DNA from: Enhydrobacter sp.
Lineage (GTDB): Bacteria > Pseudomonadota > Alphaproteobacteria > Reyranellales > Reyranellaceae
Direction of reading: 5' to 3'
NCBI RefSeq assembly: GCF_030246845.1
Contig: NZ_CP126889.1
Coordinates: forward strand, 4,583,001 to 4,647,000
DNA: 64,000 bases
The position numbers and the translations under genes are program-made. The notes beneath the pieces are model-generated. The model ran no database searches. It worked only from the letters and a program-made list of their open reading frames with translations, and was not told the origin of the DNA. Of this stretch, positions 43,343 to 51,118 are shown in pieces. Numbering within the stretch: the first letter of the stretch is position 1; each line of letters opens with the position of its first letter.

Positions 43343-43881
43343 TGGGCCAAGAGCGGCGTGTGGAAGAGGATGTTCGAGCTTCTGGCGGCCGATGCCGACA
43401 ACGAATACGCCATGATCGACAGCACCATCGTGCGCGCCCATCAGCACAGTGCCGGCGCCCAAAAAAAGGCGGCGAGGATCAGGCGATCGGGCGCAGCAAA
43501 GGCGGATTGAGCACCAAAATCCACGCTCTGGTCGATGCCTTGGGCAATCCGCTCGCCTTCTTTCTGACCTCGGGCCAAGCCCATGACCTGCAGGGTGCAG
43601 ATACCCTGCTTTCCCACATGCAGGCTGATACTCTGCTGGCCGACAAAGCCTTCGATGCCGACGAACGCGCCATCAAACCTCTGCTGGCTGCTGGCAAGAC
43701 GATCGTCATTCCGCCAAAGAGCAACCGCAAAGCCCGGCGTCCTTTCGACAAAGAGGTCTACAAGGCCCGCCACCTCATCGAAAACTTCTTCTGCAAGCTC
43801 AAACAATTTCGCGCCATTGCCACCCGCTACGACAAGACCGCGCGCAACTTCCTCGACGCTGCCATCATTTGGTTCAATTGA
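43329..43881 (+). pseudogene. IS5/IS427-type transposase, truncated at the N-terminus, with a -1 frameshift site
   Basis: The first frame has RFSRWAKSGVWKRMFELLAADADNEYAMIDSTIVRAHQHSAGA. The second frame continues KKGGEDQAIGRSKGGLSTKIHALVDALGNPLAFFLTSGQAHD and ends with HLIENFFCKLKQFRAIATRYDKTA. The two are joined at an A-AAA-AAG heptamer near 43455, the classic -1 slippery sequence, so a programmed shift is likely. The DDE-type core has AMIDST (first Asp), LLADKAFDAD (second Asp) and LIENFF (Glu). Without the N-terminal part and left end it cannot move by itself. Confidence 0.8.
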
Positions 43882-43890
43882 GGACAGGCC
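43329..43890 (+). mobile_element. 5'-truncated IS5-family (IS427 group) insertion sequence
   Basis: The transposase C-terminal two-thirds is present (next entry), and the right end runs from the stop codon to about 43890, with GAGGACAGGCCC as the likely right terminal repeat. The left end and the first third of the transposase are absent. The left boundary falls inside the recombinase remnant. Confidence 0.75.
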
Positions 43891-44862
43891 CTAGGCAAGG
43901 ATTGTCCCCGCGACGAGCGGCACACGTGGCGGCTCAAGGATTTCAAGTCGGATAGCTGCGTCCTTTACCGCAACAACAACAGATGGGTTGGTTTCAAGGA
44001 TCGTCCCGGGACCTTCAGCAGGCGCCAAGTGAAGCGTTTCGACCCTGCCAACAAGGATTTTCTCATCAGCCCAAAGAAAGAAGGCCCCTGGATAGGGTGG
44101 GGCCAGTGCACGGACGAATCGGTCTATCTCGACGGCTGTCCGCGAGAAGTCGATCCTGCCGTCTTCGGGTCGCCGGCGTGGCCAGTAGGAAGCCAGGCGT
44201 TCATCTTGATCAGTCCATGACAACGTGCGCTCGGCCATCCTCATTCCCAGGCGTGCGCCCAGCTCAAAATGAGCCAGTCGTGCCTTCTCAAAAAGAGTCG
44301 TCGCTGTTTCCGTCGGATCGATTGGAATCGGGAGTTGATCGACAATCCCGCCGGCATCAGCCGCTTCCTCGAGCAAGAAGGCGGTGACTCCCGTGCGCTT
44401 CAACCCCTTGATGATCGCCCAGGGAATGGGCGCCCGTCCCCGACCTTCAGGAAGCAACGTTTGGTGCATCCCAATGCAGCCGTACAACGCGGTGTGACGT
44501 GCCAGACCTCGATGTTTCGACTTCGGGATATCGAGGATCGCCGATGGCGCCAATTCAGACCACCCTACGATCACCAAATAGTCGGGGGCGGACTCGCGAA
44601 GGAGGTTCTGTGCCGCTTCGGTCTTGATCGACCGAATGTACTCGATAGGGACTTCGCTCTTGGCCGCGAAAGGCCCCAAGTCGTTGTATCCCACCGTTAC
44701 GCTCGACTTGACCTGATCCAAACAAGCCAGCAGGGAGCACTTGAGCTTCGTTCCATATTCCGGAAGTCCGAGAATCGCTCGGAACGTCGCTTCACCGAAT
44801 TCGTGGCCTGTTACGAAGGCAAATGTCGCTGGAGATGACCGAATGAACATCGCAGGCCTCAT
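43891..44862 (-). CDS. Formyltransferase-like enzyme, probably sugar N-formyltransferase
   Basis: The 323 residues have a formyltransferase N-terminal domain with GMHQTLLPEGRGRAPIPWAIIKGLKRTGVT (H133) and LLEEAADAGGIVDQLPI (D169), close to N10-formyl-THF enzymes that formylate amino sugars (such as FdtF and QdtF types) rather than methionyl-tRNA. A Glu/Pro-rich C-terminal part (about 230-320: FVRALAPPYPGAFFLW) follows, as in Fmt and ArnA. The asparagine expected two residues before H133 is Gly131, as in other sugar formyltransferases. Start ATG gives MRPAMFIRSS; the PIG-L gene is 42 nt upstream. Confidence 0.78.
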   Translation of the reverse strand: MRPAMFIRSSPATFAFVTGHEFGEATFRAILGLPEYGTKLKCSLLACLDQVKSSVTVGYNDLGPFAAKSEVPIEYIRSIKTEAAQNLLRESAPDYLVIVGWSELAPSAILDIPKSKHRGLARHTALYGCIGMHQTLLPEGRGRAPIPWAIIKGLKRTGVTAFLLEEAADAGGIVDQLPIPIDPTETATTLFEKARLAHFELGARLGMRMAERTLSWTDQDERLASYWPRRRPEDGRIDFSRTAVEIDRFVRALAPPYPGAFFLWADEKILVGRVETLHLAPAEGPGTILETNPSVVVAVKDAAIRLEILEPPRVPLVAGTILA

Positions 44863-44904
44863 CTTCGCATGCTGACTTCATGCAGTACGACTTGGCTTTT
44901 CAAT

Positions 44905-45573
44905 TCAGACGACGATTCGCACGACCTTGAACGCTTCGGCATACTCGCATCCATTCTGGCTGCCACGGAACCTAGCAAGTGCCATGCAGGCATCGATTGA
45001 TCGTGACGGAGCGTGATTCAATTGCGACGCGTAAGATGCGAGCGCGGCCTTCTTCTGCGTCATGTGCCTCGTCACGTCGACGAAGAGTTCGGGAACGAAT
45101 GCGGGCTCAATTCCCGGGGCATTCCAATGCGTTTCCGACAGCGTTTCGTAGGCAAGGATCGCTGTCGGCGCGGCCGGATGCGAGGGCCGACAGGCTACGA
45201 CACAGGCGTCGAAGATGACCCGGTGATCGACATGGCGATCGGGAAACGGGATCAGCACCATTTCCGGCGCCGCACTGCGAATAAAGCCTTCGATCTGGCC
45301 ATTCAGCGTGGCGACTGGCGTATCTCTTACCAAAGTTGCCGGGATTGCGAGGAATTGTGAGTTTGCCACGCCCATGATCTCGAATGCCGCCTTGGCCTCC
45401 TTTCGGCTGGTTTCGAAGACGTCGCGATCGTAGAGCGGCGGCAAATGGCCTGAGACAACAAGGACCGAGACTTCCGCGCCGAGATCGGCGAAGCGCGCAA
45501 TAGTTCCTCCGCACCCCAAAGTTTCGTCATCTGGGTGGGGGGCTACGACAACGAGTTTCTTCGGCGTCATCAT
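44905..45573 (-). CDS. PIG-L family deacetylase
   Basis: A zinc deacetylase of 222 residues (230 if the ATG at 45597 is used). The catalytic motif is VVVAPHPDDETLGCGG near residue 10, with the further metal histidine in PFPDRHVDHRVIFDAC. PIG-L members remove acetyl groups from amino-sugar derivatives. The formyltransferase gene lies downstream on the same strand, so an N-acetyl sugar might be deacetylated and then formylated. The start is not decided by the ribosome site. Confidence 0.85.
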   Translation of the reverse strand: MMTPKKLVVVAPHPDDETLGCGGTIARFADLGAEVSVLVVSGHLPPLYDRDVFETSRKEAKAAFEIMGVANSQFLAIPATLVRDTPVATLNGQIEGFIRSAAPEMVLIPFPDRHVDHRVIFDACVVACRPSHPAAPTAILAYETLSETHWNAPGIEPAFVPELFVDVTRHMTQKKAALASYASQLNHAPSRSIDACMALARFRGSQNGCEYAEAFKVVRIVV

Positions 45574-45933
45574 CAATAGCGATAGTGTCTCAGGCATATG
45601 CCAAGATTGCCAGACCTGTCTGCCGCACTGCGCTCATTGACTGGTTGGCAGATGCGCCGGCAATCCGGAATGATGGCTTTCCTCTCGTTGTTACGCCTCT
45701 GCGATGCCGCGGATATCGTTCGTCTTGGCCTTCTCGACCTGCGGCACCGATGAAGCTTGGCGCATTCGCCGCCGCTCCATTCAGCCTCCTTTCTTGGAAC
45801 GGTGGAAAGCGTGTCTTCGCGACGGGATAGTGGCCCGCCGGCCGCCCTATTGGGCGATACGGTCGTGGCCGCGCAGTTTAGTGCCGCCAATGCGGAAGGC
45901 GAACAAGTTTCTCGTACGGTCGGGGCGTTCAAA
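45574..45933. other. Gap of about 360 nt with no recognised gene
   Basis: Between the PIG-L start and the phosphoesterase stop. Several short open frames exist on both strands but none has a family motif or a convincing start. It includes GGCATATGCC at 45594-45603, a 10-bp palindrome just before the PIG-L gene, and probably holds the promoter of the PIG-L/formyltransferase unit. Confidence 0.5.
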
Positions 45934-46710
45934 TCAGGCGAAGAAGCGAACGAGCCGCTCGATTGTCGCGCTCGGTAGCTTCGCGGCACGCAGCGCGGCA
46001 ATATGCGCTGCCAAGTCGTAGGCGACGCGCTCGAACGTCGCGCGCACGGTTTGCTCGGTCAGCGTCAACCGGAGGAGGACAGCCTGGCCGGTGCCGTCCC
46101 GGGGCTGGCCTACGGCTCCGGCATTGATGACGATAGGATTGCCGCGGCGGGCTTCGAGCTGTTGGTCGAAAGGCACGGCTCCGAGTGGCCGCACACCGTC
46201 GAAGAAGCGCGGTCGATGCGTGTGACCGAAGACGCCGACGTTGAGCGATCGTTGGGCCAGAGCCACCCCAGCATTCACATGATCGTCAAGCGAGTTCAGA
46301 TAGCACCAGTCGCTCTTCCCGTAAGGGTTTGCGTGCGCAGCGATCGCCCGGCCGTCGAGTCGCGCCTCTTCCACCCAGGAGAGTGCGTCCGCCAGCATCG
46401 CGGTTCTTGGTGCCTCGAGCGTGAGATTGACCGTATCCTTTAGCCAGTCAGGTAATCCGTCGAAGTAGTCATGACGCCCTTCGACCAGGTCGAAATACAT
46501 ACGGTCGTGGTTGCCGACGAGGAGGGTAGCGCCATCCTTCTCCTGCGCTTCGGCGACAAGGTCGAGGACCTCGCCGACATCATGGCCATACGTGAGCAGG
46601 TCGCCAAGAAACACCATCCGATCGTACGGCCCTTTGCGCGCCTGTGCGAGCGCGGCGCGCAGAGCGCGCGCGTTGCCATGTACGTCGCCGACGACTGCGA
46701 TCGTGGTCAT
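45934..46710 (-). CDS. Metallophosphoesterase family protein
   Basis: A 258-residue calcineurin-like enzyme: VVGDVHGNARAL (Asp/His), FLGDLLTYG, LVGNHDRMYFD, VGVFGHTHRPRFFDG, so all five metal motifs are present. ApaH-like or PPP-type diesterases and YfcE-type phosphodiesterases share them; the substrate is unknown. The ATG at 46710 gives MTTIAVVGDVHGN, and overlaps the stop of the epimerase gene by 4 nt. In a polysaccharide locus it might remove phosphate from a sugar intermediate. Confidence 0.88.
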   Translation of the reverse strand: MTTIAVVGDVHGNARALRAALAQARKGPYDRMVFLGDLLTYGHDVGEVLDLVAEAQEKDGATLLVGNHDRMYFDLVEGRHDYFDGLPDWLKDTVNLTLEAPRTAMLADALSWVEEARLDGRAIAAHANPYGKSDWCYLNSLDDHVNAGVALAQRSLNVGVFGHTHRPRFFDGVRPLGAVPFDQQLEARRGNPIVINAGAVGQPRDGTGQAVLLRLTLTEQTVRATFERVAYDLAAHIAALRAAKLPSATIERLVRFFA

Positions 46711-47609
46711 CGCCGGGACCGGTACCAGTCGACGTACGCGCAGAGAGCATCCTTGATTGCGCACGGGGCGTAACCGAGTTGCTCGCGGGCGCGTGTGATG
46801 TCGAGCGGTGCAAATCCAAACGCGACGGGGCCGCTGGCCGGCGGTTCGACAATGAGCAGGTCGCGTGAGGCGCCCGTGAGAGTGACGAGGGCCTCCGCGA
46901 TTTCCAGGGCACTTGACGTCATCCCCGAGCCGACGTTGAAAATTCCGTGCACGTCGCGCAACAGGGCCCGCTCCGTCGCCTCCACGACATCTCCCACGAA
47001 CACCAGGTCCGAGCGATAGCGCCCGCCATCCTTGATGGTGATCGGCTGTCCTTGGACCAGGGTCGCCGTGAATGTCGGGATCATTCCGCGTTCGAGGCCA
47101 GGCCCGTACACCGAGGCTAGGCGCAGGCTGGCAGTCTGAAGCTTGCCCGTCCGATCGAAGTGGTCGGCCCAGACCTCTGCGCAGAGTTTGCTCATCATGT
47201 AATAAGGAGCATGCACCGACGGGTACGTGGGGGCCTCCTCAGTGACCGCGTCAGTCCCGTGGCGATACACGTTACTCGAGAAGACGATTACCTTCCTGAC
47301 GGGGTTGCGAACGCAGGCCTCGAGGACGGCTAGCGTCCCCAGGGCATTCACCTCCAGGAGCTTCCGTGTCTCTCCCGGGTCCGCATACGAGGCGGGCAGA
47401 TACGCGGCAGCGTGGATTACGGCATCGACACCTGCAAGTGCTTCGTCGAGCGGCCCGGTGAAGGAGAGGTCGATCGCCCGCGTTTCGTCGGACTCGGGCG
47501 CCGTCGAAAGATCCCGAACGAGCGAACGAACGGCGTGGCCATGCGCACGCAGACTGCAAACGAGATGGCGTCCAATGAACCCGGAGGCACCGGTAACGGC
47601 GACTTTCAC
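46707..47609 (-). CDS. NAD-dependent epimerase/dehydratase (SDR family)
   Basis: A 300-residue extended SDR. The GTG at 47609 gives MKVAVTGASGFIGRHLVCSLRAHGHAV, with the Rossmann G-x-x-G-x-x-G, catalytic Tyr and Lys in YYMMSKLCAE, and VYGPGLERGMIP. Likely substrate is an NDP-sugar. The frame extends 31 codons upstream but that region is within the next gene's antisense. The stop of the ATP-grasp gene overlaps its start by 4 nt (GTGA). Confidence 0.9.
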   Translation of the reverse strand: MKVAVTGASGFIGRHLVCSLRAHGHAVRSLVRDLSTAPESDETRAIDLSFTGPLDEALAGVDAVIHAAAYLPASYADPGETRKLLEVNALGTLAVLEACVRNPVRKVIVFSSNVYRHGTDAVTEEAPTYPSVHAPYYMMSKLCAEVWADHFDRTGKLQTASLRLASVYGPGLERGMIPTFTATLVQGQPITIKDGGRYRSDLVFVGDVVEATERALLRDVHGIFNVGSGMTSSALEIAEALVTLTGASRDLLIVEPPASGPVAFGFAPLDITRAREQLGYAPCAIKDALCAYVDWYRSRR

Positions 47610-48574
47610 GAAAGCTCCTCTCCGGTAGGCACGACGGTCTCCGTGAAGTGCCGCAAGATCGTCATCGGGCGAATGGCTGGCTGCGTGATCGGTTCGCCGC
47701 AAAGGATGCGCCTGAGAACCATTTCGACCTCATTGAAGCCGGCACGCATGCGAAACGGAGTCGTACCGCTGAACCGCCCGTTGATCTCGAAGACCTTCGC
47801 TCGCCCCTGCGCATCGAGGCGGAATTGGAAGTTCGTCGGACCGTGCGAGCCGAGCGCCTCGGCCATGTGGCGCACCTCGAGGTTGAGCCCGGGAAACGCT
47901 TCGACATAGGCGCGATACGTATTTCCATCGCGCAGATCGCGCCGCATCACGATGCTCGCTTCACACCGGCCTTCGAACGTGAGCGTGCCTGCCGTGTATT
48001 CTGCACGTTCCGTCGCGACGCACTCCTGAATCATGAGTCCGTCTCCGGTGGCGAGAGCGCGTGCGAGCTCAATGCGGGTCTGTACCTTCACGACACCGAC
48101 GGAGCGTGCACCCACGCGAGGTTTGACGACGAGCGGGAAGCCGACGCGCTCGATGAGGGCGGACTCGTCGCCTGGGAGGCACGAGTCGGGTGTCGCGAAC
48201 CCGTGATCACGGAAGAAGCAATAGGTCAGGTACTTGTCATTGGCGATCCGCACGACATTCGGATCGCTGACGACGACGCGGGTTCCGAATCTCCGCTCCC
48301 AGCGCGCACGGTTGTCGGCGAAAAGGAGCAGCTCGAAATCCGTGCCGGGAATGATCGCGTCGGGGCGCTCGTCGTCGAGGATGTTCTCGAGCGCCTGCAC
48401 GTACGCCGGATCGCTCGCCATAGGGACGAGGTGGCGGTGACGTGTCCAGTAGAGGCCCGCCGAGAGAGGGCTCGGATCGGCGGCCACGATGACGGGCGAC
48501 AGCGACGACTCCATCAAGGATCGGATGATTCCCTGACCAACCAAGGCTCCCGCCCCGGTGACGAGTACTTTCAC
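47606..48574 (-). CDS. ATP-grasp domain protein, CarB/PylC-like
   Basis: A 322-residue ATP-grasp ligase-type protein: VLVTGAGALVGQGIIRSL (N-terminal fold), LVVKPRVGARSVGVVKVQ (ATP binding), LMIQECVAT and VFEINGRFSGTTPFRMRAGFNE (metal and nucleotide residues). Such enzymes in polysaccharide loci can add amino acids or other acyl groups to sugars, but the substrate is not evident. It overlaps both neighbours by 4 nt, so the four genes 45934-49239 are one operon. Confidence 0.85.
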   Translation of the reverse strand: MKVLVTGAGALVGQGIIRSLMESSLSPVIVAADPSPLSAGLYWTRHRHLVPMASDPAYVQALENILDDERPDAIIPGTDFELLLFADNRARWERRFGTRVVVSDPNVVRIANDKYLTYCFFRDHGFATPDSCLPGDESALIERVGFPLVVKPRVGARSVGVVKVQTRIELARALATGDGLMIQECVATERAEYTAGTLTFEGRCEASIVMRRDLRDGNTYRAYVEAFPGLNLEVRHMAEALGSHGPTNFQFRLDAQGRAKVFEINGRFSGTTPFRMRAGFNEVEMVLRRILCGEPITQPAIRPMTILRHFTETVVPTGEELS

Positions 48575-49239
48575 GATGGCGCCTGCGGTGCACGTTTAGC
48601 CGCCGCCCATGTCGCCTGGCGCACGGCCATAGGAGGGAGATTGGGCATCGTTGCGTGCCCGGCTTGAGCGATGCCTTCGCGCGCGAGGACGATGCGCACG
48701 GTGAGGGCAAGAATCTTGACATCGACGAGCAGACTCCAATGGTCGACGTACCAAACATCGAGCGCCAATCGCTCATCCCAGTCCACTGCGTTCCGGCCAT
48801 GGACAATCGCCCATCCTGTCATTCCCGGCAGGACGTCGTGCCGCCTGCGCTCTTCCTTCGTGTATCGCTCCAGGTACGTCGGCAGGAGTGGCCGTGGCCC
48901 AACCAGGCTCAAGTCGCCCCGAACGACATTCAGGAGTTGCGGCAATTCGTCAATGCTTGTGGTGCGAAGGAATTGGCCGAGACGTGTCAATCGGTGCTCG
49001 TCGGGAAGAAACTCGCCGTCTGGCCCACGGTCGTCGTTCATCGTTCTCAGCTTGATGACCTCGAACGTCTTTTCGTGAAGGCCGACCCGTGTCTGACGAA
49101 AGAATGCGGGGCGACCCATCAATAAGCGCACGGCTGCGGCGGCGACGCCAAGAACGGGGGCCATCGCCACCAAGAGGCCCGCAGCGACGGTCCGATCGAC
49201 CACCTTCTTCACGATGAGACGCCAGCCGGCCTGCTTCAT
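48571..49239 (-). CDS. Undecaprenyl-phosphate sugar phosphotransferase (PglC-like monotopic PGT)
   Basis: Transfers a phospho-sugar to undecaprenyl phosphate, the committed step in glycan assembly. The 222 residues have one hydrophobic membrane hairpin at about 14-40 (VVDRTVAAGLLVAMAPVLGVAAAA), then TFEVIKLRTMNDDRG, the Asp-Glu pair in TTSIDELPQLLNVVRGDLSLVGPRPLLP, and HDVLPGMTGWAIVHGRN. The small size fits the PglC type rather than the polytopic WbaP. The ATG at 49239 (MKQAGWRLIVKK) is preferred to 49278. Confidence 0.9.
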   Translation of the reverse strand: MKQAGWRLIVKKVVDRTVAAGLLVAMAPVLGVAAAAVRLLMGRPAFFRQTRVGLHEKTFEVIKLRTMNDDRGPDGEFLPDEHRLTRLGQFLRTTSIDELPQLLNVVRGDLSLVGPRPLLPTYLERYTKEERRRHDVLPGMTGWAIVHGRNAVDWDERLALDVWYVDHWSLLVDVKILALTVRIVLAREGIAQAGHATMPNLPPMAVRQATWAAAKRAPQAPS

Positions 49240-49498
49240 CGTTTTGACCTCGGATATCCGAGCCGAGCATGACACCAAGGTGGTATGGCATCAACGTTCG
49301 CGCTCCTCTTGCCGGGACTCCGGCCAAAAGCCATGAGGATTCCAGCGCAAGGCAGCCTCGCTGCCGCCGCCAGGCCCACGAACTTCAGGCTGATCGCCGA
49401 AATGGGGTGGCAGCCGTCTACGGACGCAGGTAGGGTGGCGCCAATGGATTGACCCGTTCAATGCTCCTGATCGCCTCTAAGTCGTTCCGGAGGGGCCA

Positions 49499-51118
49499 AT
49501 GCGACAGTTGCAAGAGAACGCAGTCAGTGCGCCGCGCATCGCAGTCGCCGGCTGCGGCTACTGGGGTATCAATCTGGTCCGCAATTTTGCTGCACTCGGG
49601 GCCTTGGCGGCGGTGATCGATCCGCGCCGGGGCGTCGCCGCGGAGTTTTCTGCAAAGTACCAGGTAGCGGCTCCGGAATGGCCCCAGACGCTGGCCGATC
49701 CGGCAATCGAGGCCGTAGCGATCGCGGCGCCGGCCGAACAGCACGCCCGGATGGTCACGGAGGCGCTCGAGGCCGGCAAGCACGTCTTCGTGGAGAAGCC
49801 GCTCGCCCTGCGCCACGCGGAGGGTGCCCGGCTTGTCGAAGAGGCGGAGAAACGCGGTCTCGTGCTCATGGTCGGGCATCTCCTCCAGTACCATGCCGCC
49901 TTCATCAAGATGCGTGCCCTGGTGCGCGAGGGCGTCTTGGGCCGACTGCGGTACGTCTATTCCAATCGCCTGAATTTCGGCAAGGTGCGGCGCGAGGAGA
50001 ACATCCTCTGGAGCTTTGCCCCGCACGACATCTCCATGATCCTGGCCTTGGCCGGCGAATCACCGGTGAGCGTGCATACTGAGGGTTCATTTTACCTTCA
50101 TCCGTCGATTGCCGACACGACCACGATGCATTTGCGCTTCGCCAACGGCGTCAATGCCCATGTCTATGTGTCCTGGCTGCATCCGTTCAAGGAACAGAAA
50201 CTGGTCGTCATCGGCGAGAAGGCGATGGCGGTGTTCGATGACGGCTTGCCGTGGCAGCAGAAGCTGACGCTTTTCCCGCATTCCATCGATTGGATCGATG
50301 GCCAACCCGAGCCGCGCAAGGCTGCCGGTCAGCCGGTCGAACTGACGGAGTCCGAACCACTACGCGACGAATGCCGGCACTTCCTCGAGTCGGTTGCGGC
50401 TGGCAGGAGCGCCCGTACCGACGGCCGGGAGGGCTTGGCCGTTCTGGCCGTGCTCGAGGCCGGGCAGCGCTCCCTCGAAAGCCGGTCCAGCGTGCATCTC
50501 CTGGATGTCGCGGTGCCTCTAAAGGCGCCCGACCGCTTTTTTGTCCATCCCCTGGCCGCGATCGACGACGGCGTCGAGATCGGCAAAGGCACGCGCATCT
50601 GGCATTTCAGTCACGTGCTGAAGAACTCCCGTATCGGCAAAAACTGCGTGATCGGCCAGAACGTCTGCATTGGCCCCGATGTGACGATCGGCGATCGCTG
50701 CAAGATCCAGAACAACGTCAGCGTCTACCCCGGCGTGACCCTGGAGGATGGCGTTTTCTGCGGGCCGTCCTGTGTCTTTACCAACGTCATGAACCCACGC
50801 GCCGAGATCGAGCGCAAGAACGAGTTCCGACCGACCCTGGTGAAGCGCGGTGCCACGATCGGAGCCAACGCCACCATCGTCTGCGGTAGAAGGCTCGGCG
50901 AATACTGCTTCATCGCCGCCGGAGCCGTAGTGACGAAGGACGTTCCACCCTTCGCTTTGATGGCTGGCGTGCCGGCCCGACGCATCGGCTGGGTCGGTCA
51001 TTCCGGCGAGCGACTGGGCAAGGACCTCGTCTGCCCACGCGAAGGGCGACGCTATCGCCTGGCCGGCCCGGACCGGCTCGAAGAGATATCTTCGAGGGAA
51101 AAGGAGACCGTGGCGTGA
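49499..51118 (+). CDS. Gfo/Idh/MocA sugar dehydrogenase fused to left-handed beta-helix acetyltransferase (WbpB-WbpD-like)
   Basis: Two enzymes in one 539-residue chain. Residues about 11-340 form an NAD-dependent dehydrogenase (GxGxxG at 18-23 in VAGCGYWGIN, EKPLAL with K100, APHDISMI). Residues about 345-510 form a hexapeptide acetyltransferase (VHPLAAIDDGVEIGKGTRIWHFSHV, IGDRCKIQNNVSVYPGV, CGPSCVFTNVMNPRA). In Pseudomonas, WbpB and WbpD are separate and work around the aminotransferase WbpE to make UDP-2,3-diacetamido-2,3-dideoxy-glucuronate. A WbpE-like gene follows directly (4-nt overlap), which supports the pathway. Confidence 0.9.
   Translation: MRQLQENAVSAPRIAVAGCGYWGINLVRNFAALGALAAVIDPRRGVAAEFSAKYQVAAPEWPQTLADPAIEAVAIAAPAEQHARMVTEALEAGKHVFVEKPLALRHAEGARLVEEAEKRGLVLMVGHLLQYHAAFIKMRALVREGVLGRLRYVYSNRLNFGKVRREENILWSFAPHDISMILALAGESPVSVHTEGSFYLHPSIADTTTMHLRFANGVNAHVYVSWLHPFKEQKLVVIGEKAMAVFDDGLPWQQKLTLFPHSIDWIDGQPEPRKAAGQPVELTESEPLRDECRHFLESVAAGRSARTDGREGLAVLAVLEAGQRSLESRSSVHLLDVAVPLKAPDRFFVHPLAAIDDGVEIGKGTRIWHFSHVLKNSRIGKNCVIGQNVCIGPDVTIGDRCKIQNNVSVYPGVTLEDGVFCGPSCVFTNVMNPRAEIERKNEFRPTLVKRGATIGANATIVCGRRLGEYCFIAAGAVVTKDVPPFALMAGVPARRIGWVGHSGERLGKDLVCPREGRRYRLAGPDRLEEISSREKETVA

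Noticed and set aside
45573..46001. A 142-codon minus-strand frame in the gap before the phosphoesterase gene
   Set aside because: No motif, overlaps the end of the phosphoesterase gene, and Arg/Ser-rich composition.
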